Shown here: positions 10,008-22,843 of the stretch, one piece after another | Position numbering within the stretch: the stretch's first letter is position 1 | Layout of the letters: the number at the start of each line of letters is the position of its first letter | Source of the DNA: Aristolochia californica | Taxonomy: Eukaryota; Streptophyta; Magnoliopsida; Piperales; Aristolochiaceae | Length of the DNA: 64,000 nucleotides | Assembly: GCA_029961685.1 (NCBI GenBank) | Contig: JARWKL010000007.1 | Location: 26,793,013-26,857,012, forward strand | Direction of reading: 5' to 3' | Position numbers and translations under genes: made by a program | Notes under the pieces: model-generated | The model's input: the letters and a program-made list of their open reading frames with translations, nothing else | What the model was told of the DNA's origin: nothing | Database searches by the model: none

Positions 10008-12014
10008 ATGTTAAAGAATCAAATGACCTATGGATCCAAAGCTTTTAAAGAGAATAACAAATGCTCATTAGTTTCTCATGTGAACGTGCGGTGGGATATT
10101 TACCCGAGTCTAACAAGTCATTATTTTGCCCATTTCTAAAAATTTGATCTAACAATCATAGATGATTGTAAAGTGATTTATCATGCATAACGGGATATAT
10201 TTTTGTATGAAATGACTTATGGATTGCAATTCAACACTCAGTTAAAAATCCTCTGCCACCAATTTCTCCCGACGATTGCAAAACCTGAGATATAAAAACT
10301 AAAAAGAGCTTACAATCCCTAAAAATTACAGACACTCTCCCTACAATTGTGCATTGTGCTTTTCCATTTTAGATGTACACTTTTTTCTTAAATCAAAACT
10401 TTGACTTTTCGCTCTCCCTCCGTCCCGAAAACAAACAAGGCAAAAAAGCTTACAACAAACTGAAAATTTTATCGTTGATGTATGGAAAAAATTTAAAACA
10501 ATAACAAATATAAATAAAGAAAATTTATTCACCCAACACAAATGAACACAAAAGTTTTGTTATCCAATTTTTGGAAATTCCTCTAGTTTAACCCTAATAG
10601 CTTGGAATTTTGCAAGAAAGAGATTTCATCCACACATGTTTTAAAAATGGATATGCATGTTTGAAACATGTTAAAGATGCAAATGAGCTATGGATGCAAA
10701 GCTTTTAAAGAGAATAAAAAACGCTCATTAAATTCTCAAGTGAACATGCGGTGGGATATTTACCGAGTCAAACATGCCATTATTTTGCCCATTTGCAAAA
10801 AGCTGACATAATTAATCATAGATGATTATAATGTGATTTAGCATGTGTAACGGGCTATATTTTTGTATGAAATGACTTATGGAATGCAATTCAACACTCA
10901 GTTAAAAATCCTCCGCAACCCATTTTTCCCAACGATTGCAAAACCTGAGATATAAAAACGAAAAGGTGCTTACAATCCCTAAAAATTACAGACACTCTTT
11001 GGAATTATCTCTCTCTACATATGTCCATTGTGCATTTCCGTTTTAGATGTACACATTTTTCTTAAATCAAAACTTCGAGTTTTTCGTTCACCCTTCATCT
11101 TGTAAACAAAAAAGGCAAATAGATCACAGAAAAATGATAATTTCATAGTTGATGTACGGAAAAAGTTTAAAACAATAAAAAAAGTTAATGAAGAAAATTT
11201 ATTCACACACCATAAATGAACACAAAAGTTTTGTTATCCAAGTTTGGGAAATTCCACTAGTCCAAAACTAATATCTTGGAATTTTATGCGAAGGAGATTT
11301 TTTCTACACATGTTTTAAAAATGCATATGCCTGCCAGAAACATGTTAAAGATTCAAACGACCTATGGATCTAAAGCTTTTAAAGAGAATAACAAACACTC
11401 ATTAAATTCTCAAGTGAACGTGTGGTGCGATATTTGCCTGTGTCAAACAAGCCATTATTTTTCCCATATTCAAAAAGTTGAGCTAACAATCATAGATGAT
11501 TGTAAAGTGATTTGTCATGTAACGGGCTATATTTTTGTAAGAAATGACTTATGGATTTGAAGTCAACACTCAGTTAAAAATTGCCCGCCTCCCCCGTTTC
11601 CCGACGATTGCAAAACCTTAGATATAAAAACGAAAGAGTGCATACGATCCCTAAAACATACAGACACTCTTTGGAAATATCTCTCTCTACATTTGTGCAT
11701 TGTGCATTTCCATTTTAGATGTACACTTTTTTCTTAAATCAGAACTTTGAGTTTTCGCTCCCCCTTCATCCCATAAACAAAAAAGGCAAAAAAGATCACA
11801 ACAAAATAAAAAATTTATAATTGATGTGTGGAAAATATTTAAAATAATAACTAATGTAAATAAAAAATATCTATTCACACACCTCAAATGAACACAAAAG
11901 CTTTGTTATCCAAGTTTGGGAAATTCCATTAGTCCAACCCTATTAAGCTTGGAATTTTACACGAAGGAGATTTTTTGTACACATGTTTTAAAAATGGATA
12001 TGCATGCTTGAAAC
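10008..12014. repeat. HOR A-B-C (2007 bp)
   Basis: Monomers start at 10008 (A), 10668 (B) and 11342 (C). The A tail lost about 14 bp near 10338 between two TCT copies. From about 11.05 kb the sequence carries private variants (CGTTCACCCTTCATC, ATGCCTGCCAGAAAC, TGTCATGTAACGGGC) shared with 17.3-18.2 kb. Confidence 0.9.
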
Positions 12015-14036
12015 ATGTTAAAGATTCAAATGACCTATGGATCCAAAGCTTTTAAAGAGAATAACAAACGCTCATCAAATTCTCAAGTGAACGTACGGTG
12101 GGGTATTTACCCGAGTCTAACAAGTCAATATTTTGCCCATTTTCAAACATTTGATCTAATAATCATACATGATTGTAAAGTGATTTATCATGCGTAACTG
12201 GCTATATTTTTGTATGAAATGACTTATGGATTGCAATTCAACACTTAGTTAAAAATCATCTGCCACCTATTTTTCCTGACAATTGCAAAACCAGTGATAT
12301 AAAAACTAAAAAGAGTTTACAATCCCTAAAAATTACAGACACACTTTGGAATTATCTCACCCTAAAATTTTGCATTGTGCTTTTCCATTTTATATGTACA
12401 CTTTTTTCTTAAATCAAAACTTTGACTTTTCGCTCTCCCTTCATCCCGAAAACAAACAAGGCAAAAAGCTAACAACAAAGTGAAAATTTTATCGCTGATG
12501 TATGGAAAGAATTTAAAACAATAACAAATATAAATAAAGAAAATTTATTCACCCAACACATATGAACAAAAAAGTTTGTTATCCAATTTTGGGAAATTCC
12601 ACTAGTTTAACCATAATACCTTGGAATTTTGTAAGAAAAAGATTTCATCCACACATGTTTTAAAAATGGATATGTATGTTTCAAACATGTTAAAGATGCA
12701 AATGAGGTATGGATGCAAATCTTTTAAAGGGAATAACAAACGCTCTTTAAATTCTCAAGTGAACTTGCGGTGGGATATTTACCCGAGTCAAACATGCTAT
12801 TATTTTGCCCATTTGCACAAAACTGTCATAATTAATCATAGATGATTTTAATGTGATTTATCATGCGTAACGAGCTATATTTTTGTATGAAATGACTTCC
12901 GGATTGCAATTCAACACTCAGTTAAAAATCCTCCACAACCCATTTTTCCCGACGATTGCAAAACCTGAGATATAAAAACGAAAAGGTGCTTACAATCCCT
13001 AAAAATTACAGACACTCTTTTGAATTATCTCTCTCTACATATGTGCATTGTGCATTTCCTTTTTAAATGTACACATTTTTCTTCAATCAAAACTTCGAGT
13101 TTTTCGCTCTCCCTTCATCCCGTTAACAAAAAAGGCAAATAGATCACAGCAAAATGAAAATTTCATAGTTGATGTATGGAAAAAGTTTAAAACAATAAAA
13201 AAAGTAAATGAAGAAAATTTATTCACACACCAGAAATGAACACAAAAGTTTTGTTATCTAAGTTTGGGAAATTCCACTAGTCCAAAACTAATATCTTGGA
13301 ATTTTATGTGAAAAAGATTTTTTCTACACTTGTTTTAAAAATGGTTATGCATGCCAGAAACATGTTAAAGATTCAAATGACCTATTGATCCAAAGCTTTT
13401 AAAGAGAATAAAAAACGCTCATTAAATTCTCAAGTGAACGTGCGGTGGGATATTTGCCAGAGTCAAACAAGACATTATTTTGCCCATATTCAAAAACTTG
13501 AGCTAACAATCATAGATGATTGTAAATTGATTTTTCATGCATAATGGGATATATTTTTGTAAGAAATGACTTATGGATTTGAAGTCAACACTCAGTTAAA
13601 AATCGCCCACCTCCCCCGTTTCCCGACGATTGCAAAACCTTAGATATAAAAACGAAAAAGTGCATACGATCCCTAAAACATACAGACACTCTTTGGAAAT
13701 ATCTCTCTCTACATTTTTGCGTTGTGCATTTCCATTTTAACTGTACACTTTTTTCTTAAATTCGAAGTTTTAGTTTTCGTTCCCCCTTCATCCCGTAAAC
13801 ATAAAAGGCAAAAAAGATCACAACAAAATAAAAATTTTATAGTTGATGTGTGGAAAATATTTAAAATAATAACTAATTTAAATAAAAAATATCTATTCAC
13901 ACACCACAAATGAACACAAAAGTTTTGTTATCCATGTTTGGGAAATTCCATTAGTCCAACCCTATTAAGCTTGGAATTTTACATGAAGGAGATTTTTTCT
14001 ACACTTGTTTTAAAAATGGATATGCATGCTTGAAAC
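12015..14036. repeat. Canonical HOR A-B-C (2022 bp)
   Basis: Monomers start at 12015 (A), 12687 (B) and 13362 (C), all full length. Private variants such as ATCATCTGCCACCTATTT, GAGGTATGGATGCAAA and ACTTGTTTTAAAAATGGTT recur at 18.3-21 kb, marking this as the left copy of a segmental duplication. Confidence 0.92.
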
Positions 14037-15539
14037 ATGTTAAAGATTCAAGTGACCTATGGATCCAGAGCTTTTAAAGAGAATAACAAACGCTCATTAA
14101 ATTCTCAAGTGAACGTGCTGTGGGATATTTACCTGAGTCTAACAAGTCATTATTTTGCCCATTTTCAAAAATTTGATCTAACAATCATAGATGATTGTAA
14201 AGTGATTTATCATGCGTGACGGGCTGTATTTTTGTATGAAATGACTTATGGATTGCAATTCAACACTCAGTTAAAAATCCGCAGCCACCAATTTTTCCCG
14301 ACGATTGAAAATCTGAGATATAAAAACTAAAAAGAGTTTACAATCCCTAAAAATTACAGACACTCTTTGGAATTATCTCACCCTACAATTGTGCATTGTA
14401 CTTTTCCATTTTAGATGTACACTTTTTTCTTAAATCAAAACTTTGACTTTTCACTCTCCCTTCATCCCGAAAACAAACAAGGCAAAAAGCTTACAACAAA
14501 ATGAAAATTTTATAGTTGATGTATGGAAAAAATTTAAAACAATAAAAAATATAAATAAATAAAATTTATTCACCCAACACAAATGAACACAAAAGTTTTG
14601 TTATACAATTTTGGGAAAATCCACTAGTTTAACCCAAATAGCTTGGAATTTTGCAAGAAAGAGATTTCATCCGCACATGTTTTAAAAATGGATATGCCTA
14701 TTTGAAACATGTTAAAGATCCAAATGAGCTATGGATGCAAAGCTTTTAAAGAGAATAACAAACGCTCTTTAAATTCTCAATTGAACTTGCGGTGGGATAT
14801 TTACCTGAGTCAAACATGCCATTATTTTGCCCATTTGCAAAAAGCTTACATAATTAATCATAGATGATTGTAATGTGATTTATCATGCATAACGGGCTAT
14901 ATTTTTGTATGATATGACTTATGGATTGCAATTCAACACTCAATTAAAATTCCTCAGCAACCCATTTTTCCCGACGATTGCAAAACCTGAGACATAAAAA
15001 CGAAAAGGTGCTTACAATCCCTAAAAATTACAGACACTCTTTGTAATTATCTCTCTCTACTAATGTGCATTGTGCGTTTCCTTTTTAGATGTACACATTT
15101 TTCTTAAATCAAAACTTCAAGTTTTTCGCTCTCCCTTCATCCCGTAAACAAAAAAGGCAAATAAATCACAACAAAATGAAAATTTCATAGTTGATGTACG
15201 GAAAAAGTGTAAAACAAAAAAAAAAGTAAATGAAGAAAATTTATTCACACACCAAAAATGAACACAAAAGTTTTGTTATCCAAGTTTGGGAAATTCCACT
15301 AGTCCAAAACTAATATCTTGGAATTTTACTTGCAGGAGATTTTTTCTAGACATGTTTTAAAAATGGATATGCATGCCAGAAACATGTTAAAGATTCAAAT
15401 GACCTATGGATCCAAAGCTTTTAAAGAGAATAACAAACGCTCATTAAATTCTCAAGTGAAAATGCGGTGGGATATTTGCCAGAGTCAAACAAGTCATTAT
15501 TTTGCCCATTTTCAAAAATTTGATCTAACAATCATAAAT
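14037..15539. repeat. Irregular HOR: A, B and a truncated C/A hybrid
   Basis: A (14037) and B (14709) are complete. The third monomer (15384) begins as C (TTTGCCAGAGTCAAAC), switches to A within its head (CATTTTCAAAAATTTGATC), and stops at about 15540. About 487 bp are missing there relative to a full monomer, including the whole middle and tail. The matching segment at 22844-23513 keeps this stretch, so the loss happened after duplication. Confidence 0.87.
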
Positions 15540-15545
15540 GTTTTA
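15530..15545. other. Deletion junction (~487 bp lost)
   Basis: An A-type head (CAATCATAA) is fused directly to a B pre-head (ATGTTTTAAAAATGG). Both parents carry ATG at the join. The segmental-duplicate copy near 22.99 kb is undeleted. Confidence 0.82.
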
Positions 15546-16243
15546 AAAATGGATAAGCATGTTTGAAACAAGTTAAAGATGAAAATCAGCTATGGATGCA
15601 AAGCTTTTAAAGAAAATAGCAAACGCTCATTAAATTCTCAAGTGAACTTGTGGTGGGATATTTACCGAGTCAAACATGCCATTATTTTACGCATTTGCAA
15701 AAAGCTGACATAATTAATCATAGATGATTGTAATGTGATTAATCATGTGTAACAGGCTATATTTTGGTATGAAATGACTTATGGATTCCAATTCAACACT
15801 CAGTTAAAAATCCTTCACAACCCATTTTTCCCGACGATTGCAAAACCTGAGATATAAAAACGAAAATGTGCTTACAATCCCTAAAAATTACAGACACTCT
15901 TTGGAATTATCTCTCTCTACATATGTGCATTGTGCATTTCCATTTTCAATGTACACATTTTTCTTAATTAAAAACTTCGAATTTTTCGCTCTCCCTTCAT
16001 CCCGTAAACAAAAAAGGCAAATAGATCGCAGCAAAATGAAAATTTCATAGTTGATGTACGGAAAAAGTGTAAAACAATAAAAAAATTAAATGATGAAAAT
16101 TTATTCACACACCACAAATAAACACAAAAGTTTTGTTATCCAAGTTTGGGAAATTCCACTAGTCCAAAACTAATATCTTGGAATTTTACTTGAAGGAAAT
16201 TTTTTCTACACATGTTTTAAAGATGGATATGCATGCCAGAAAC
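15540..16243. repeat. B monomer following the 487 bp deletion
   Basis: The B pre-head starts right after the deletion junction, and its head reads AAGTTAAAGATG at about 15570. Private variants AAAGAAAATAGC and CGAAAATGTGCTTAC are shared with the B monomer at 23514. The tail is normal and leads into a C-style start. Confidence 0.87.
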
Positions 16244-18262
16244 ATGTTAAAGATTCAAATTACCTATGGATCCAAAGCTTTTAAAGAGAATAACAGACGC
16301 TCATTAAATTCTCAAGTGAACCTGCGGTGGGATATTTACCTGAGTTTAACAAGTCATTATTTTGCCCATTTTCAAAAATTTGATCTAACAATCATAAATG
16401 ATTGTAAAGTGATTTATCATGCGTAATGGGCTATATTTTTGATTGAAATGACTTATGGATTGCAATTCAACACTCAGTTAAAAATCCTCCGCCTCCAATT
16501 TTTCTCGACGATAGAAACCCTGAGATATAAAAACTAAAAAGATTTTAAAATCCCTAAAAATTACAGACACTCTTATGAATTATCTCTCCCTACAATTGTG
16601 CATTGTGCTTTTCCATTTTAGATGTACACTTTTTTCTTAAATCAAAACTTTGACTTTTCGCTCTCCCTTCATCTCGAAAACAAACAAGGCAAAAAGCTTA
16701 CAACAAAATGAAAATTTTATAGTCGATGTATGGAAAAAATTTAAAAGATTAACAAATATAAATAAAGAAAATTTATTCACCCAACACAAATGAACACAAA
16801 AGTTTTCTTATCCAATTTTTGGAAATTCCACTAGTTTAACCCTAATAGCTTTGAATTTTGCAAGAAAGAGAATTAATCCACACATGTTTTAAAAATGGGT
16901 ATGCGTGTTTGATACATGTTCAAGATGCAAATGAGCTATGGATGCAAAGCTTTTAAAGAGAATAACAAACGCTCATTAAATTCTCAAGTGAACTTGCGGT
17001 GGGATATTTACCCGAGTCAAACATGCCATTATTTTTCCCATTAACAAAAAGCTTACGTAATTAATCATAGATGATTGCAATGTGATTTATCATGCGTAAC
17101 GGGCTATATTTTTGTATGAAATGACTTATGGATTGCTATTCAACACTCAGTTAAAAATCCTCCTCAACCCATTTTTCCCGACGATTGCAAAACCTGAGAT
17201 ATAAAAACGAAAAGGTGCTTACAATCCCTAAAAATTACAGACACTCTTTGGAATTATCTCTCTCTACATATGTGCATTGTGCATTTCCATTTTAGATGTA
17301 CAAATTTTTCTTAAATCAAAACTTCGAGTTTTTCGTTCACACTTCATCCTGTAAACAAAAAAGGCAAATAGATCAGTGAAAAATGATAATTTCATAATTG
17401 ATGTACGGAAAAAGTTTAAACCAATAAAAAAAGTTAATGAAGAAAATTTATTCACACGCCATAAATGAACACAAAAGTTTTGTTATCCAAGTTTGGGAAA
17501 TTCCACTAGTCCAAAACTAATATCTTGGAATTTTACGTGAAGGAGATTTTTTCTACACATGTTTTAAAAATGCATATGCCTGCCAGAAACATGTTAAAGA
17601 TTCAAACAACCTATGGATCCAAAGCTTCCAAAGAGAATAACAAACGCTCATTAAATTCTCAAGTGAACGTGCGGTGGGATATTTGCCCGTGTCAAACAAG
17701 CCATTATTTTGCCCATATTCAAAAAGTTGAGCTAACAATCATAATTGATTGTAAAGTGATTTGTCATGTAACGGGCTATATTTTTGTAAGAAATGACTAA
17801 TGGATTTGAAGTCAACACTCAGTTAAAAATCGCCCGCCTCCCCCGTTTCCCGACGATTGCAAAACCTTAGATATAAAAACGAAAGAGTGCATACGATCCC
17901 TAAAACATACAGACACTCTTTGGAAATATCTCTCTCTACATTTGTGCATTGTGCATTTCCATTTTAGATGTACACTTTTTTCTTAAATCAGAACTTTGAG
18001 TTTTCGCTCCCCCTTCATCCCATAAAAAAAAAGGCAAAAAAGATCACAACAAAATAAAAAAATTATAATTGATGTGTGGAAAATATTTAAAATAATAACT
18101 AATGTAAATAAAAAATATCTATTCACACACCTCAAATGAACACAAAAGTTTTATTATCCGAGTTTGGGAAATTCCATTAGTCCAACCCTATTAAGGTTGG
18201 AATTTTACATGAAGGAGATTTTTTGTACACATGTTTTAAAAATGGATATGCATGCTTCAAAC
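16244..18262. repeat. HOR-length block: C-start/A, B, C
   Basis: The monomer at 16244 begins with the C-style GCCAGAAACATG, but is A from the head onward (GAGTTTAACAAGTC, CATTTTCAAAAATTTG, A tail). B starts at 16916 and C at 17591. In effect the A and C slots have been exchanged by a crossover in the monomer start. Confidence 0.87.
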
Positions 18263-19477
18263 ATGTTAAAGATTCAAATGACCTATGGATCCAAAGCTTT
18301 TAAAGAGAATAACAAACGCTCATCAAATTCTCAAGTGAACGTGTGGTGGGATATTTACCCGAGTCTAACAAGTCATTATTTTGCCCATTTTCAAAAATTT
18401 GATCTAACAATCATAGATGATTGTAAAGTGATTTATCATGCGTAACGGGCTATATTTTTGTATGAAATGACTTATGGATTGCAATTCAACACTTAGTTAA
18501 AAATCATCTGCCACCTATTTTTCCCCACAATTGCAAAACCTGAGATATAAAAACTAAAAAGAGTTTACAATCCCTAAAAATTACAGACACTCTTTGGAAT
18601 TATCTCACCCTAAAATTGTGCATTGTGCTTTTCCAATTTAGACGTACACTTTTTTCTTAAATCAAAACTTTGACTTTTCGCTCTCCCTTCATCCCGAAAA
18701 CAAACAAGGCAAAAAGCTAACAACAAAGTGAAAATTTTATCGTTGATGTATGGAAAAAATTTAAAACAATAACAAATATAAATAAAGAAAATTCATTCAC
18801 CCAAAACATATGAACAAAAAAGTTTTGTTATCCAAATTTGGGAAATTCCACTAGTTTAACCCTAATACCTTGGAATTTTATAAGAAAGAGATTTCATCCA
18901 CACATGTTTTAAAAATGGATATGCATGTTTGAAACATGTTAAAGATGCAAATGAGGTATGGATGCAAAGCTTTTAAAGGGAATAACAAACGCTCATTAAA
19001 TTCTCAAGTGAACTTGCGGTGGGATATTTACCCGAGTCAAACATGCTATTATTTTGCCCATTTGCACAAAACTGACATAATTAATCATAGATGATTGTAA
19101 TGTGATTTATCATGCGTAACGGGCTATATTTTTGTATGAAATGACTTACGGATTGCAATTCAACACTCAGTTAAAAATCCTCCACAACCCATTTTTCCCG
19201 ACGATTGCAAAACCTGAGATACAAAAACGAAAAGGTGCTTACAATCCCTAAAAATTGCAGACACTCTTTTGAATTATCTCTCTCTACATATGTGCATTGT
19301 GCGTTTCCTTTTTAATTGTACACATTTTTCTTAAATCAAAACTTCGATCTTTTCGCTCTCCCTTCATCCCGTAAACAAAAAAGGCAAATAGATCACAGCA
19401 AAATGAATATCTTGGAATTTTACGTGAAAAAGAGTTTTTCTACACTTGTTTTAAAAATGGATATGCATGCCAAAAAC
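18263..19477. repeat. Shortened block: A and B with a 131 bp tail deletion
   Basis: A (18263) is complete. B (18936) runs normally to GCAAAATGAA at about 19404, then jumps to ATATCTTGGAATT near the monomer end, losing about 131 bp. The removed part includes the ACAAAA-G-TTTTGT dyad, making this one of the few copies without it. Confidence 0.88.
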
Positions 19478-21498
19478 ATGTTAAAGATTCAAATGACCTA
19501 TGGATCCAAAGCTTTTAAAGAGAATAACAAACACTCATTAAATTCTCAAGTGAACGTACGGTGGGAAATTTACCCGAGTCTAACAAGTCATTATTTTGCC
19601 CAATTTCAAAAATTTGATCTAACAATCATAGATGATTGTAAAGTGATTTATAATGTGTAACGGGCTATATTTTTGTATGAAATGACTTATGGATTGCAAT
19701 TCAACACTCAGTTAAAAATCCTCTGCCACCAATTTTTCCCGATTATTGCAAAACCTGAGATATAAAAACTAAAAAGATCTTAAAATCCCTAAAAATTACA
19801 GACACTCTTTGGAATTATCTCTCCGTACAATTGTGCATTGTGCTTTTCCATTTTAAAAGTACACTTTTTTCTTAAATCAAAACTTTGACTTTTCGCTCTC
19901 CCTTCATCCCGAAAAAAAACAAGGCAAAAAGCTTACAATAAAATGAAAATTTTATAGCTGATGTAAGGAAAAAATTTAAAATAATAACAAATATAAATAA
20001 AGAAAATTTATTCACCCAACATAAATAAACACAAAACTTTTGTTATCCAATTTTGGGAAATTCCACTAGTTTAACCCTAATAGCTTGGAATTTTGCAAGA
20101 AAGAGATTTCATCCACACATGTTTTAAAAATGGATATGCATGTTTGAAACATGTTAAAGATGCAAATGAGCTATGGATGCAAAGCTTTTAAAGAGAATAA
20201 CAAACGCTCATTAAATTCTCAAGTGAACTTGCGGTGGGATATATACCCGAGTCAAACATGCCATTATTTTGCCCATTTGCAAAATGCTGACATAATTAAT
20301 CATCGATGATTGTAATGTGATTTATCATGCGTACCACGCTATATTTATGTATGAAATGACTTATGGATTCCAATTCAACAATCAGTTAAAAATCCTCCTC
20401 AACCCTTTTTTCCCGACGATTGCAAAACCTGAGATACAAAAACAAAAAGGTGCTTGCAATCCCTAAAAATTACAGACACTTTTTGGAATAATATCTCTCT
20501 ACATATGTGCATTGTGCATTTCCGTTTTAGATGTACACATTTTTCTTAAATCAAAACTTCGAGTTTTTCGCTCTCCCTTCATCCCGTAAACAAAAAAGGC
20601 AAATAGATCACAGCAAAATGAAAATTTCATAGTTGATGTACGAAAAAAGATTAAAAAATAAAAAATTAAATGAAGAAAATTTATTCACACACCACAAATA
20701 AACACAAAAGTTTTGTTATCCAAGTTTGGGAAATTCCACTAGTCCAAAACTAATATCATGGAATTTTACATGAAGGAGATTTTTTCTACACATGTTTTAA
20801 AAATGGTTATGCATGCCAGAAACATGTTAAAGATTCAAATGACCTATGAATCCAAAGCTTTTAAAGAGAATAACAAACGCTCATTAAATTCTCAAGTGAA
20901 CGTGCGGTGGGATATTTGCCCGAGTCAAACAAGCCATTATTTTGCCCATATTCAAAAAGTTGAGCCAACAATCATAGATCATTGTAAATTGATTTTTCAT
21001 GCGTAATGGGATATATTTTTGTAAGAAATAACTTATGGATTTGAAGTCAACACTCAGTTAAAGATCGCCCGCCTCCCCCGTTTCCCGACGATTGCAAAAC
21101 CTTAGATATAAAAACGAAAAAGTGCATACGATCCCTAAAACATACAAACACTCTTTGGAAATATCTCTCTCTACTTTTTTGCATTGTGCATTTCCATTTT
21201 AGATGTACACTTTTTTCTTAAATTCGAACTTTGAGTTTTCGTTCCCCCTTAATCCCGTAATCATAAAAGGCAAAAAAGATCACAACAAAATAAAAATTTT
21301 ATAGTTGATGTGTGGAAAATATTTAAAATAAAAACTAATGTAAATAAAAAATATCTATTCACACACCACAAATGAACACAAAAGTTTTGTTATCCAAGCT
21401 TGGGAAATTCCATTAGTCCAACCCTATTAAGCTTGGAATTTTACATGAAGGAGATTTTTTCTACTCTTGTTTTAAAAATGGATATGCATGCTTGAAAC
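19478..21498. repeat. HOR-length block: C-start/A, B, C
   Basis: The monomer at 19478 starts like C (GCCAAAAACATG) but is A from GTCTAACAAGTC onward. B starts at 20151 and C at 20824. The first two monomers have no counterpart in the left duplicate at 12.0-13.4 kb, so they look like a later insertion. Confidence 0.86.
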
Positions 21499-22843
21499 AT
21501 GTTAATGATTCAAATGACCTAGGGATCCAAAGCTTTTAAAGAGAATAACAAACGCTCATTAAATTCTCAAGTGAACGCGCGATGGGATATTTACCTGAGT
21601 CTAACAAGTCATTATTTTGCCCATTTTCAAAAATTTGATCTAACAATCATAGATGATTGTTAAGTGATTTATCATGCGTAACGGGCTATATTTTTGTATG
21701 AAATCACTTATGGATTGCAATTCAACACTCAGTTAAAAATCCGCTGCCACCAATTTTTCCAGACGATTGAAAACCTGAGATATAAAAACTAAAAAGAGTT
21801 TACAATCCCTAAAAATTACAGACACTCTTTGGAATTATCTCTCCATACAATTGTGCATTGTACTTTTCCATTTTAGATGTACATTTTTTTCTTAAATGAA
21901 AACTTTGACTTTTCGTTCTCCCTTCATCCCGAAGACAAAGAAGGCAAAAAGCTTACAACAAAATGAAAATTTTGTAGTTGACGTATGGAAAAAATTTAAA
22001 ACAATAAAAAATATAAATAAAGAAAATTTATTCACCCAACACAAATGAACACAAAAGTTTTGTTATACAATTTTGGGAAATTCCACTAGTTTAACCCAAA
22101 TAGCTTGGAATTTTGCAAGAAAGAGATTTCATCCACATATGTTTTAAAAATGCATATGCCAGGTTGAAACATGTAAAAGATGAAAATGAGCTATGGATGC
22201 AAAGCTTTTAAAGAGAATAACAAACGCTCAATAAATTCTCAAGTGAACTTGCGGTGCGATTTTTACCTGAGTCAAACATGCCATTATTTTACCCATTTGC
22301 AAAAAGTTGACATAATTAATCATAGATGATTGTAATGTGATTTATCATGCGTAACGGGCTATATTTTTGTATGAAATGACTTATGGATTGCAATTCAACA
22401 CTCAGTTAAAAATCCTTCGCAACCCATTTTTCCCGACGAGTGCAAAACCTGAGATATAAAAACGAAAAGGTGCTTACAATCCCTAAAATTGACAGACACT
22501 CTTTGGAATTATCTCTCTACATATGTGCATTGTGCATTACCTTTTTAGATGTACACATTTTTCTTAAATCAAAACTTCGAGTTTTACGCTCTCCCTTCAT
22601 CCCGTAAACAAAAAAGGCAAATAGATCACAACAAAATGAAAATTTCATAGTTGATGTACGGAAAAAGTTTAAAACAACAAAAAAAGTAAATGAAGAAAAT
22701 TTATTCACACACCACAAATGAACACAAAAGTTTTGTTATCCAAGTTTAGGAAATTCCACTAGTCCAAAACTAATATCTTGGAATTTTAAATGCAGGAGAT
22801 TTTTTCTACACATGTTTTAAAAATGGATATGCATGCCAGAAAC
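21499..22843. repeat. Two monomers, A and B (start of HOR)
   Basis: A (21499, with ATGTTAATG and CCTAGGGATCC) and B (22171) are both full length. The A shares CCGCTGCCACC and GATTGAAAACC-type changes with 14037 and 26208. Confidence 0.87.

Noticed and set aside
19316..19660. Longest plus-strand frame (114 codons)
   Set aside because: It crosses the 131 bp deletion junction at 19404, which fuses two unrelated satellite frames. It is an accident of that deletion.
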